From contig JAOULB010000008.1 in assembly GCA_029882235.1 (NCBI GenBank), forward strand, positions 1 to 17,740: a DNA stretch of 17,740 nt, given 5' to 3'. The position numbers and the translations under genes were made by a program. Under the pieces are notes generated by a model, which did no database searches, had not been told where the DNA came from, and saw only the letters and a list, made by a program, of their open reading frames with translations. This document shows positions 1 to 7,927 of the stretch, piece by piece. The first letter of the stretch is position 1. Each line of letters starts with the position of its first letter. This stretch comes from Gammaproteobacteria bacterium (lineage in GTDB: Bacteria; Pseudomonadota; Gammaproteobacteria; UBA6429; Thiohalophilaceae).

Positions 1-613
1 GTCGACCAGAGACATGCTCACGTTGCTGTTTATTGGCTGACTCAGGGAGTTTTAAAAATTGCAGTAGTATAAACGTCAAAATATAAAAGACACTCATGAC
101 TGCAAAGCTACCGGCAAAGGTTGCATCATCAATCATGTCGCGTGTGAGCTTGGCAAGGTTGGGGCCGATAAAGGCTGCAATCACACCACCCGCAAGCACA
201 TAGGAAATAGCGCGACTTTTATAATCTTTATCAACGGCATCGGCGGCGGTGAATCGATAATAAAAAGCAAAGCCATTAAACATTCCAATAAATACACAAC
301 CACTGACAAAAAGCCAAAAATCATGTTGAATAATGGCATAGGTGCAAACGATGCTTGCCGTAATGCCAAAAAACGTTGCGACAATAAATGCCAGCTTGCG
401 GCCGATTTTTGACATAAGCATAGCGGCGGGAATTGTGGTTAGCGTTCCAGCGACCAACTGTGCAGTAAAAGGTAGTGCGGCATAGGCCTTATCATCGGCC
501 AGACTAAAACCGACCAGAACTGAAACAGTCACCGTCAATGTCGTGCCACTCATCATGAGAGCCTGACAGAGTGATAATATTGAAATATTGCGTAAATACA
601 TATGTGCCATCAT
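1..613 (-). CDS. MFS transporter, N-terminal part (cut by window edge)
   Basis: An open minus-strand frame starts at an ATG pair (613 and 610) and runs off the left end, giving about 204 residues. It is very hydrophobic, with successive membrane segments. After the second segment it carries the loop SKIGRKLAF, matching the G-x-x-x-D/G-R-R/K-x-x motif between helices 2 and 3 of major facilitator transporters. The visible part holds about six helices, the N-terminal half of a typical 400-residue protein. The substrate cannot be told. An in-frame stop six bases upstream of 613 fixes the start near there; no strong ribosome site is visible. It is divergent from the DUF411 gene, with 87 bases between them. 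Confidence 0.8.
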   Translation of the reverse strand, partial: MMAHMYLRNISILSLCQALMMSGTTLTVTVSVLVGFSLADDKAYAALPFTAQLVAGTLTTIPAAMLMSKIGRKLAFIVATFFGITASIVCTYAIIQHDFWLFVSGCVFIGMFNGFAFYYRFTAADAVDKDYKSRAISYVLAGGVIAAFIGPNLAKLTRDMIDDATFAGSFAVMSVFYILTFILLQFLKLPESANKQQREHVSGR

Positions 614-700
614 AGGTTATTGATCTGGCGGATGCCATTGTTGTTTACTTTGTTAACCGTTCTGATTTACATTTGGAACAACTAACGAACAGGTGATGAT

Positions 701-1135
701 ATGAAGATTAAATTTTTAAGTGCCGGACTATTAATGCTGGTTTCAATGCAGGTACTGGCGGGATCAAATATAACGGTATACAAAAGCCCAACCTGTGGCT
801 GCTGTAAAAAATGGATCACCCATCTTGAGCAGAATGGTTTTAAGGTTAAGTCTGTTGATATGCAGAGTGTGACGTCAAAGAAGATTGAGTTTGGTATTAC
901 ACCGATGACGGCTTCCTGTCACACCGGTGTAATTGATGGCTATGTTGTTGAGGGACATGTCCCCGCCAAAGATATCAAGCGCCTGTTAAAGGAAAAACCC
1001 AAAGGCATTAAAGGCCTGAGTGTGCCGGGGATGCCGATTGGTTCACCGGGTATGGAACAGGGTGATCGTAAAGACAAATATGATGTGCTCAGTATCGATA
1101 AGAACGGCAAAACCAGCGTTTTTTCAAGTTATTAG
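701..1135 (+). CDS. Exported DUF411 family protein, possible metal binder
   Basis: The 144-residue product has a lysine-led signal peptide (residues 1-20, ending VLAG). The mature part opens with a thioredoxin-like strand and the motif SPTCGCCKKW (C32, C34, C35), followed by C73-H74 and H86. This pattern is typical of DUF411 proteins, small periplasmic proteins often found beside copper-resistance genes. A metal-handling role is inferred from the family; nothing else in this window is a copper gene. The start is supported by AGGTGAT just upstream. The stop overlaps the convergent c-di-GMP gene by 4 bases (TTAG). Confidence 0.85.
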   Translation: MKIKFLSAGLLMLVSMQVLAGSNITVYKSPTCGCCKKWITHLEQNGFKVKSVDMQSVTSKKIEFGITPMTASCHTGVIDGYVVEGHVPAKDIKRLLKEKPKGIKGLSVPGMPIGSPGMEQGDRKDKYDVLSIDKNGKTSVFSSY

Positions 1136-4008
1136 GCGATTTCGCCGATAATTTCACTGCTCTCTATTTCTTCAAAAGAGTTCAGGAATAGTGAGTTATC
1201 AGGCTTGCCGAGAAAGTTGCCCTGAGCAAAATCGACGCCAATCTTTTTGAGTATATCGAGTGTTGCCTGGTTCTCAACAAACTCGGCAACCGTTTGTTTA
1301 CCCAGTGCATGCGCGATCTGATTCATCGATTGCACCATGGCCTGATCGACATTGGTATGCGGCAGGCTTTGCACAAAACTACCGTCAATCTTTAATTTAT
1401 CAACGGGTAGATGTTTTAAATAAGTGAAGGAACAGAAACCCGAACCAAAGTCATCCAGTGCAAACTGGCAGCCAATTTCTTTCAATTGATTAATAAAGCG
1501 CATTGCTGCCTGCATATCGGCAATCGCAGCTGTTTCGGTAATTTCAAAGGTTAGCAATGATGGATCAATGCCGGTGTCACGTAACAGACAATTGATCATC
1601 GGTAACAGTTGATTATCCCCAAAGGCATGACCGGATAAGTTAATCGAGAAACTCACAGGCTTACCATTATCATGTAGTTGGGCAAGCTGTCGAATTGCTG
1701 TGCGCACCGTCCAGCGATCAACCTGATTAACCAGCCCGAAGCGTTCAGCGGCAGGCATAAAACCACTTGGCATTATCAGATCACCATTTTCGGTGGTCAT
1801 GCGTAATAGCACTTCATAATCCATGATTACGCCATCGGCAACCGAAATGATGGGTTGATAGACCAGATTAAAGCGATCCTTCTCAACCGCATCACGTACA
1901 CGTGTGGCCCAACCAATGTCTTCAGCCATACCTGATTTTTCATAATCAGAGGGTTTATACATGTGAATACAGTTACGACCCTGTGTCTTGGAGATATTAC
2001 AGGCCAGATCCGCCTGTGACAGAGCATCATCAACCGACGCGGTATCACCGTCGATCAGTGTGATTCCGATACTACAGGTAACGTTAAAGCTTTTACCGCT
2101 ATCCATATAACGATAGCTTTCAAACAGGTGACGAATATTCTCGGCCACTCGTTCAGTGGTGTCATGATTGACGCCATATAATAGTATAGTGAACTCATCA
2201 CCGCCGAAACGAGCAAGCAAATCACCTTCTCGAATATTTGCCTTTAACAGGTTTGTACATTCAAGCAGTAGCCGATCACCGGCAGCATGGCCCAGCGTAT
2301 CATTCACATACTTGAATTGATCCAGGTCTAGATAAAGCAGAGCACATTCCGCGCCACTGCGTGCAACGCGAGAGATTAAACGTTGCAGTTCCTGCTGGAA
2401 GTAATTGCGATTATATAAACCCGTCAGTGAATCATGTTGTGCCTGATAGGTGAGCTCACGTTCAAAAATTTTCTGCTCAGTAATATCATGCGCTGTACCG
2501 GTAATACGAATCACATTCCCATCATCATCATAAAGTGGTTTGGCGTTAAAGCTGATGTGTTTATGGCTGCCTTCTTTGTCGACGTGCACCGTTTCATATT
2601 GCAGTAACTCCTGGCCATCAAGTACACGAGCAAAGGCATGCATGTCACGTTCATAAGACTCACGTGCCTGAAACTGTGTAAAGTTCCGACCCAGCATGTC
2701 ATCAATGCTGTGACCATAGATACGTGTTGCAGCACTATTGAGATAAGTCCAGCGACCATGTAAATCCATGCTCCAGACCAGATCATGCGCAGTCTCAACC
2801 AGATCACGATAACGCGCTTCAGCCTCACGTAGTTTAAATTCAGAGGCTTTACGTTCAGAAATATCACTGACCAGACAGGTGTAAAATGTTTCGCCATCAG
2901 TCTGCATTTCACTGATGTGCAATGAAACATCAAAGATGTCGCCGAGGCCATCCTGCCCCATACACTCTCGATTGCCACAGTAGTCTTTGACATTTTCAAT
3001 CTTGATTTCGGGTAATAACCAGCAGACAGGTTGGCCATGAATTTCATTGACCTTGTATTTAAATAGTTTTTCTGCTGCAGGGTTAAAGGTCACAACTTCG
3101 CTTTTATCATTAATTACAATGATCGCTTCGGCCGCGTTTTCGATAATGGCATTAACATAGGATTCCTGATCACCAAGGCGACGGAATAAGCGTCCCAGCA
3201 TTTGTACCATGTAACCAATTTCATCTGTCGACTGGGGAAAAAAGCGTTTGGCCATATCGAGATAACTTGAAGAGCCATTGCTGCTGCCGATGGCATCTTC
3301 AACAGGTTTTAATGATTGATTCAGACTGCGAATGGCAAGAATAGTAATCACAAAAGCACCAAAACCAAGCAGTGCCCAGGCCAGCATAATTTCGCCAGAC
3401 AGGTGATTTGTTTTCCACCAGTAATATTTCACCATTGCTGTTGTCGTAAGTAATGGAATATAGCCACCAACCAGCAGCATTTTGGTTCTCATACTAATTT
3501 GGAGCTGTGTCGTACCTGTATATTTTCCAAGACGGCCAAGTACTGACAGTGCCAGCAGATAACTGGGCATACCGACCAGAATAGCGATAACCAGTTGCAG
3601 TAGCATAAAGTTAACTAGACTGAAAAACGGTGTTGATTCTAAAACACCAATTCCCATCCAGTGCTGAATGGTTGGGAGTAAACAAACTGCGAGTAAGTGA
3701 AACGACCAGTAATTGCCACAGAAACTTTGAATATGTTGAGCAAGCGAATCAGGTAATAAGCCGCCTTTGGGATGTTGTTCTATCCAGTCATGTACTGGAT
3801 TTAAGAATCGGGAAAAATGTACGCCAACCCAGACAAGAATTGTCAGATAAGGAATTAATATCGCGAGACTTGCTGTCGTTAAGAGTTCGCTTAGTTCAAT
3901 GCCGCCATAGATAACCGCGATTGAGTAACCGGTTATGGGGGCCAGTGCCCAGCCGAGCGTTGTAAAAAGTGCAAAGGGCCTCGATAAGTCCCGATGGGGC
4001 TTAGTCAT
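1132..4008 (-). CDS. Membrane c-di-GMP protein: 6 TM, HAMP, PAS-PAS, GGDEF-EAL
   Basis: The 958-residue protein has six predicted membrane segments (about 12-36, 41-65, 99-122, 128-158, 176-198, 206-228). A HAMP-like linker (about 229-282), two PAS domains (about 283-390 and 400-515), a GGDEF domain (about 520-680) and an EAL domain (about 700-945) follow. The cyclase motif is intact (RFGGDEF near 601), and an RxxD inhibition site (REGD) lies exactly five residues before it. In the phosphodiesterase the signature is EVLLR instead of EALLR, but later motifs are kept (SINLSG, FEITET, DDFGSG, KIDGSFV, AEFVE, QGNF). Both activities are therefore possible, with c-di-GMP made from GTP and cleaved to pGpG. 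AGGAAC lies upstream of the ATG. The membrane sensor has no domain I recognise. Confidence 0.93.
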   Translation of the reverse strand: MTKPHRDLSRPFALFTTLGWALAPITGYSIAVIYGGIELSELLTTASLAILIPYLTILVWVGVHFSRFLNPVHDWIEQHPKGGLLPDSLAQHIQSFCGNYWSFHLLAVCLLPTIQHWMGIGVLESTPFFSLVNFMLLQLVIAILVGMPSYLLALSVLGRLGKYTGTTQLQISMRTKMLLVGGYIPLLTTTAMVKYYWWKTNHLSGEIMLAWALLGFGAFVITILAIRSLNQSLKPVEDAIGSSNGSSSYLDMAKRFFPQSTDEIGYMVQMLGRLFRRLGDQESYVNAIIENAAEAIIVINDKSEVVTFNPAAEKLFKYKVNEIHGQPVCWLLPEIKIENVKDYCGNRECMGQDGLGDIFDVSLHISEMQTDGETFYTCLVSDISERKASEFKLREAEARYRDLVETAHDLVWSMDLHGRWTYLNSAATRIYGHSIDDMLGRNFTQFQARESYERDMHAFARVLDGQELLQYETVHVDKEGSHKHISFNAKPLYDDDGNVIRITGTAHDITEQKIFERELTYQAQHDSLTGLYNRNYFQQELQRLISRVARSGAECALLYLDLDQFKYVNDTLGHAAGDRLLLECTNLLKANIREGDLLARFGGDEFTILLYGVNHDTTERVAENIRHLFESYRYMDSGKSFNVTCSIGITLIDGDTASVDDALSQADLACNISKTQGRNCIHMYKPSDYEKSGMAEDIGWATRVRDAVEKDRFNLVYQPIISVADGVIMDYEVLLRMTTENGDLIMPSGFMPAAERFGLVNQVDRWTVRTAIRQLAQLHDNGKPVSFSINLSGHAFGDNQLLPMINCLLRDTGIDPSLLTFEITETAAIADMQAAMRFINQLKEIGCQFALDDFGSGFCSFTYLKHLPVDKLKIDGSFVQSLPHTNVDQAMVQSMNQIAHALGKQTVAEFVENQATLDILKKIGVDFAQGNFLGKPDNSLFLNSFEEIESSEIIGEIA

Positions 4009-4328
4009 TAAAATTTGTTCCTGTTATGTAAGTTGGGTGGCCAATGGCCAAAAATGCAGTCAGCAGGTCTGCAAAATTCAGATTACATCATGGCAAACTT
4101 GTTCCTCTCTTTCCAGTGTTGACCCATGGGACAGGAAAATTGCCAATGTGTTGAAAATCAAAAACATAGTATCCAGAGAATCGTTCAGGTAAATTGTGAT
4201 CATGGTTCATGTAATTGACCTGAAACGATTTTTTCTAAATTAAAATAAATGAAATTTTTTTTTCATTTGTTAGTATGCACATAACAAAATGTGACAGGTA
4301 TCAAACCAGTTAAAACAGGGGAACTAAA
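4009..4328. other. 320-base intergenic region before the TRAP binding protein
   Basis: This AT-rich gap separates the divergent c-di-GMP gene and the TRAP binding-protein gene. It holds a hairpin with a T-run (4179-4235) on the plus strand and an AT-only hairpin (AAATGAAA, six T, TTTCATTT, 4247-4268). AGGGGA lies just before the ATG at 4329. A plus-strand TTGACC at 4119-4124 has no good -10 at normal spacing. No convincing protein-coding gene was found in it. Confidence 0.6.
4179..4235 (+). terminator. Terminator-like hairpin in the leader of the TRAP gene
   Basis: The left arm 4179-4195 (AATCGTTCAGGTAAATT) pairs with the right arm 4213-4230 (AATTGACCTGAAACGATT), with one bulged base and one mismatch. 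The loop is 17 bases, and a run of six T ends at 4234. The T-run is on the plus side only, so it would stop plus-strand transcripts. No plus-strand gene ends just before it. It may be a leader attenuator or the end of a short RNA. An alternative reading is that TTGACC inside the right arm is a -35 element, but the best -10 (TAAAAT, 4241) is 20 bases away. Confidence 0.5.
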
Positions 4329-5405
4329 ATGAAACGGCGCGATTTTATCAAGGGTGTAGGTGCGGGATCGATTCTAGCGGGTGTCGGTGGCACAAAACTT
4401 GCCAATGCTGAGACTAAATACAAATGGAAAATGGTTACCACCTGGCCGAAAAATTTTCCCGGCCTGGGCACCGGAGCAAACAATCTGGCAAAACTGATTA
4501 CCGCAATGAGTGGCGGACGTATTCAGGTCAAGGTTTATGGTGCCAAAGAACTGGTTCCGCCGTTTGAAGTGTTTGATGCGGTTTCACGTGGCACTGCAGA
4601 GATGGGACATGGCGCAGCTTATTACTGGAAAGGCAAAAGCGAAGCGGCACAATTTTTTGCTGCAGTACCTTATGGCCTGAATGCGCAGGAAATGAATGGC
4701 TGGCTTTACCATGGCGGTGGCATGAAGCTGTGGGAAGATATCTATGCTGACTTTAATCTGATCCCCGCCGCGGCAGGTAACACGGGTGTGCAAATGGGCG
4801 GCTGGTTTAACAAGGAAATCAAATCACTCAAAGACCTGCAGGGACTGAAAATGCGTATTCCGGGACTGGGTGGTGAAGTGTTAAAACGCGCAGGCGGCAC
4901 ACCAGTGAGTTTGCCCGGTGGTGAAATCTATACCTCATTACAGTCTGGTGCAATTGATGCAACGGAGTGGGTCGGTCCTTATAACGATCTTGCCTTTGGT
5001 TTGTATAAGGTGGCGAAGTTTTATTATTACCCCGGCTGGCATGAGCCCGGCACCACGCTGGAGGCGATCATCAACAAGAAGGCCTTCGCAGCCCTGCCGA
5101 AAGATTTGCAGATCATCGTGAAGAATGCCTGCAAGGTAGTGAATCAGGACATGCTGGCGGAATATACCGCGCGTAATAATGCCGCGCTGCATACGCTGGT
5201 CAATAAACACAAGGTCAATCTCAAGGCCTTCCCTGATACTGTGCTCAAGAAACTGAGCAAGCTCTCCGATGAGGTGGTGGCCGAGGTTGCGAAAAAGGAT
5301 AAGGCCAGCAACAAGGTCTACACCTCTTTCCGTAAATTCCGTGATCAGGCGCGTGCCTGGCATGATATTTCAGAAGCGGCTTATATGAGGGCGCGCTCAT
5401 TATAG
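4329..5405 (+). CDS. TRAP transporter solute-binding protein (DctP/TakP-like), Tat-exported
   Basis: The 358-residue product begins MKRRDFIKG, a twin-arginine export motif, with likely cleavage after ANA at residue 27. The mature protein shows DctP-family features: KMVTTWPKNFPG at the start, a PPFEVFDAVSRG segment, LKMRIPG with the conserved arginine, and EWVGPYND. These resemble TakP-type proteins that bind 2-oxo acids or similar organic acids in the periplasm and pass them to the DctQM permease. The ligand is inferred only by family. AGGGGA lies before the ATG. No dctQ or dctM lies on either side, and a terminator follows, so the gene is transcribed alone. Confidence 0.92.
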   Translation: MKRRDFIKGVGAGSILAGVGGTKLANAETKYKWKMVTTWPKNFPGLGTGANNLAKLITAMSGGRIQVKVYGAKELVPPFEVFDAVSRGTAEMGHGAAYYWKGKSEAAQFFAAVPYGLNAQEMNGWLYHGGGMKLWEDIYADFNLIPAAAGNTGVQMGGWFNKEIKSLKDLQGLKMRIPGLGGEVLKRAGGTPVSLPGGEIYTSLQSGAIDATEWVGPYNDLAFGLYKVAKFYYYPGWHEPGTTLEAIINKKAFAALPKDLQIIVKNACKVVNQDMLAEYTARNNAALHTLVNKHKVNLKAFPDTVLKKLSKLSDEVVAEVAKKDKASNKVYTSFRKFRDQARAWHDISEAAYMRARSL

Positions 5406-5413
5406 AAATCTGG

Positions 5414-5440
5414 GCCAGACCCGGCAGGGTCTGGCATTTT
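5414..5440 (+). terminator. Intrinsic terminator after the TRAP binding protein
   Basis: A perfect 9-bp stem (GCCAGACCC with GGGTCTGGC), a GGCA loop and then ATTTT lie nine bases after the stop codon. The T-run is short but the stem is strong. Confidence 0.8.
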
Positions 5441-5528
5441 CAGCGCTATTTCCCCAAAAAAACAAGACATCGACCCTCTATATAGTCTAGGATCGCAGCT
5501 TTTCTGTTGGCCTGACCGGTTTTTTATT

Positions 5529-6389
5529 ATGCGAGTTCTGACTCCCCTGATATTGCTCACCAGCCTGCTGTTATCCTTTGGGGTGAGTGCACATCCTGAC
5601 AAACAGGACAATTCCTGGTGGTGGGATAAGGCGTGGTGGGATCAAGGCCAGATCCCTGCAGTGACGAATCATCGCATTAAATTGAGCAACACCAGTTATG
5701 ATAGCGACGGGGTAGATGTACCCGTGTTAGTGGCTCGACCAGACGACAACAGGAAGTATCCGGCGGTGTTATTCCAGCATGGCCGTCGTGGCCTGGGTGA
5801 GCTGGTACAGCGTCATGTGAAACGGCTAGCGGCGCGTGGCTTTGTGGTTTATGCGCCAGATATTTATAAGGCGCATTTCCTCGGCACTCACCCGGTCGAA
5901 CATGACTATGAACTTGAAAAAGACGTCAACAGAGCCGTTGACGCATTATTAAAACGCAAGGATATCAGTAGCAAAAAGATCTGCCTGTATTCGCATACAC
6001 GTGGTGGTTACTACACGTTGAAAGTGGCAACCACGTTTAAACGCCAGCAAAAGAACGTGGCCTGTTATGTGTCGTATTATCCGCACTGGCAGGATCCCAA
6101 TGCACCGGAGCCAGCGCAGATTTATGGTTATGCGCCAGAGATTGATCAGTTAAACATTCCAGTGCTGGTTTTTATTGGTGAAGATGAGCAATATCAGCGT
6201 CGTCGTGTAATTGAAACCAGCATAGATATTTTGCAAAAGAAGAAACGCAAGGCACAATTGATTATCTATCCGGGGGTAGGCCGTGGATTTGATTTTCGCC
6301 CGGAAAATGTAAGAACCTTTGCGGATGATCTGGCTTCAAAGGATGCCATTCAACGTGCAGCAATATTTATTCGTAAGCATTTAAAATAG
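5529..6389 (+). CDS. Exported dienelactone-hydrolase-like protein with altered catalytic residues
   Basis: The 286-residue product has a signal peptide (1-21, ending VSA) and the layout of the dienelactone hydrolase branch of alpha/beta hydrolases: AVLFQHGRRGLGE, RLAARGFVVYAPDIY, a nucleophile-elbow region and a late YPGxGxGF motif. Family members carry G-x-C/S-x-G-G at the elbow; here it reads SHTRGG, placing Thr157 where Cys or Ser is expected. The late motif, normally GxGHGF, reads GVGRGF, with Arg252 in the histidine place. An acidic residue remains in GEDEQ (Asp219). It may be a non-catalytic binding protein or use an unusual mechanism. The start has no clear ribosome site. aroG follows closely on the same strand, so co-transcription is possible. 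Confidence 0.8.
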   Translation: MRVLTPLILLTSLLLSFGVSAHPDKQDNSWWWDKAWWDQGQIPAVTNHRIKLSNTSYDSDGVDVPVLVARPDDNRKYPAVLFQHGRRGLGELVQRHVKRLAARGFVVYAPDIYKAHFLGTHPVEHDYELEKDVNRAVDALLKRKDISSKKICLYSHTRGGYYTLKVATTFKRQQKNVACYVSYYPHWQDPNAPEPAQIYGYAPEIDQLNIPVLVFIGEDEQYQRRRVIETSIDILQKKKRKAQLIIYPGVGRGFDFRPENVRTFADDLASKDAIQRAAIFIRKHLK

Positions 6390-6422
6390 TAATAAACCAT
6401 GGAACCCGTAGTAGCAGAGACA

Positions 6423-7481
6423 ATGAAGTACCAGACCGACGATTTACGTATACGCGAAATTAAGGAAGTCAGCTCACCTGAGTTGATCCATGATGAGTTG
6501 CCGATTTCTGATCAGGCCACTGAGACCGTATGCGAAGCGCGTAATGCCATCCACCGAATTTTGCATAATCAGGATGATCGCATGTTACTGATCATCGGCC
6601 CTTGCTCTATTCATGATCCTGATGCGGCGCTTGAGTATGCACAGCAGTTAAAGCAGGCGCGGGAAAAATTCAGCGAAGATTTACTCATTGTGATGCGCGT
6701 CTATTTTGAAAAGCCACGCACGACCGTTGGCTGGAAAGGCCTGATTAATGATCCCGGACTGGATGATAGTTACCAGATCAACAAGGGTCTGCGACTGGCG
6801 AGAAAATTACTGCTCGATATTAATAATATGGGCGTCCCTGCCGCGACCGAGTTTCTTGATCTGGTGACACCACAGTATGTGGCCGATTTGATTGCCTGGG
6901 GCGCGATTGGCGCACGCACGACCGAGAGTCAGGTGCATCGTGAACTGGCTTCAGGTGTGTCCTGTCCTGTTGGGTTTAAAAACGGCACCGATGGAACCCT
7001 GAAAATTGCCATTGACGCGATTCGCTCTGCCAATCGGCCGCATCATTTTCTGTCTTTAACCAAGGCAGGTCGCTCGGCAATTTTTTCAACCACAGGTAAT
7101 GATGACTGTCATATTATTCTGCGTGGTGGCAAGCAGCCGAATTATGATGCAAAGAGTATTCAGCAGGCTTGTAGCGAATTAAAAACAGCGGGTCTGGCAG
7201 AAAAGGTCATGGTTGATTTTAGTCATGCGAATAGCAGCAAGCAGCATGAGCGTCAGATTGATGTTGGTGAGGATATCGCCGGACAGATAAGTGCTGGCGA
7301 TCAACGAATCATGGGCGCCATGATTGAAAGTCATCTCGTCGCTGGACGTCAGGATGTCATTAAGGGTAAGGATCTGACCTATGGCCAGAGTATTACCGAT
7401 GCCTGCATCAGCTGGGAGCAAAGCATGCCACTGTTAGAGACATTGGCACAGGCCGTGCGTCAACGTCGACAACTCACTTAA
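6423..7481 (+). CDS. aroG: 3-deoxy-7-phosphoheptulonate synthase, AroG type
   Basis: This enzyme condenses phosphoenolpyruvate and erythrose 4-phosphate, the first step of the shikimate pathway. The class I alpha signature is complete: IGPCSIHDP, YFEKPRTTVGWKGL, GARTTESQVHRELASG, FKNGTDG, ILRGGK, DFSHANSSKQ, ESHLV and SITDAC, covering the metal ligands Cys, His, Glu and Asp. The N-terminus MKYQTDDLRIREIKE lines up with E. coli AroG MNYQNDDL, including the Asp pair that helps bind the inhibitor phenylalanine, so I choose the ATG at 6423. An upstream in-frame ATG at 6399 would add eight residues and has no ribosome site. Phenylalanine rather than tyrosine sensitivity is likely but unproven. A strong terminator follows. 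Confidence 0.95.
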   Translation: MKYQTDDLRIREIKEVSSPELIHDELPISDQATETVCEARNAIHRILHNQDDRMLLIIGPCSIHDPDAALEYAQQLKQAREKFSEDLLIVMRVYFEKPRTTVGWKGLINDPGLDDSYQINKGLRLARKLLLDINNMGVPAATEFLDLVTPQYVADLIAWGAIGARTTESQVHRELASGVSCPVGFKNGTDGTLKIAIDAIRSANRPHHFLSLTKAGRSAIFSTTGNDDCHIILRGGKQPNYDAKSIQQACSELKTAGLAEKVMVDFSHANSSKQHERQIDVGEDIAGQISAGDQRIMGAMIESHLVAGRQDVIKGKDLTYGQSITDACISWEQSMPLLETLAQAVRQRRQLT

Positions 7482-7502
7482 ATTTATTTCTACTCCAAAA
7501 CT

Positions 7503-7543
7503 AAAAGCCCTGCCAGGTGGCTACATCCTGACAGGGCTTTTTT
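7503..7543. terminator. Strong bidirectional terminator after aroG
   Basis: AAAAGCCCTG (7503-7512) pairs with CAGGGCTTTT (from 7532), with an inner CCAGG/CCTG stem, and six T follow on the plus strand. The A-run on the left becomes a T-run on the minus strand, so it can also end the minus-strand small ORF that stops at 7557. Confidence 0.88.
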
Positions 7544-7556
7544 GTGTCAAAGCGTT

Positions 7557-7706
7557 TTACTTTGTGTAACTTGCCATTTGCTGGTTTAGGCTACGTAAAT
7601 CTTTGCCAAGAGAAGTTGTTTGCTTCTCAGGTAATACTGACAGCAGCCCAACAATGGCCATTAACATCAGTAATAAAGAAAGCATTTGTTTAATCGTCAT
7701 ATTCAT
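7557..7706 (-). CDS. Small putative single-pass membrane peptide, 49 residues
   Basis: I do not recognise a family. From the ATG at 7706 the peptide begins MNMTIKQ. One hydrophobic segment follows (about residues 8-26, rich in Leu and Met), then a polar tail ending NQQMASYTK. This topology suits an inner-membrane peptide or a short exported protein. The frame is open further up to 7793, but that extension is basic, aromatic and unlike a leader, so the shorter form is preferred. No strong ribosome site is visible. The bidirectional aroG terminator lies 14 bases after its stop, which favours real transcription. It could still be a chance ORF. Confidence 0.4.
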   Translation of the reverse strand: MNMTIKQMLSLLLMLMAIVGLLSVLPEKQTTSLGKDLRSLNQQMASYTK

Positions 7707-7837
7707 ATCAACTTGTCGTTTGTGGTGTTTAATGGTTTCGTCGTGATTGAAGCAGCTACGGTACATCCTGTTCTGCAGCCGGAAATAAAGCATATCGAAT
7801 TCGACAACATGCCGAAGTCAGTCATATCTGAATCTCA

Positions 7838-7855
7838 TGTAGGAACTGTCCTACA
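7838..7855. repeat. Perfect 7-bp inverted repeat TGTAGGA-ACTG-TCCTACA
   Basis: The dyad lies about 130 bases upstream of the small membrane ORF on the minus strand. It could be an operator or a short dispersed palindrome. No T-run follows on either strand. Confidence 0.45.
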
Positions 7856-7875
7856 CAGGGATAAAATTAAGAAAT

Positions 7876-7906
7876 GCCATATCCGAGCTGAAATCTCGGA
7901 TATGGC
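7876..7906 (-). terminator. Perfect 12-bp hairpin, likely terminator of the YbaK-type gene
   Basis: GCCATATCCGAG (7876-7887), a 7-base loop and CTCGGATATGGC (7895-7906) form an uninterrupted stem. It lies 21 bases beyond the minus-strand stop at 7928. On the minus strand it is followed by ATTTCTTAATTTTAT, moderately T-rich, so it probably ends the deacylase transcript. Confidence 0.65.
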
Positions 7907-7927
7907 GAAGGCTATCAGTTATTAACG

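Noticed and set aside
2511..3047. 178-codon minus-strand ORF inside the c-di-GMP gene
   Set aside because: It is another frame of a clear gene with good PAS motifs and shows no recognisable domain.
3935..4192. 85-codon plus-strand ORF ending at the leader hairpin
   Set aside because: It is antisense to the start of the c-di-GMP gene, has no family features and no ribosome site; the coincidence with the hairpin is not enough.
6399..6422. Upstream ATG of aroG
   Set aside because: It adds eight residues beyond the E. coli AroG N-terminus and has no ribosome site.
7845..7860. CTGT...ACAG resembling a LexA box
   Set aside because: The spacing is 5 instead of 8 bases and no SOS gene is adjacent.
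7686..7925. 79-codon plus-strand ORF
   Set aside because: It is antisense to the small membrane ORF, crosses both inverted repeats and shows no protein-like features.
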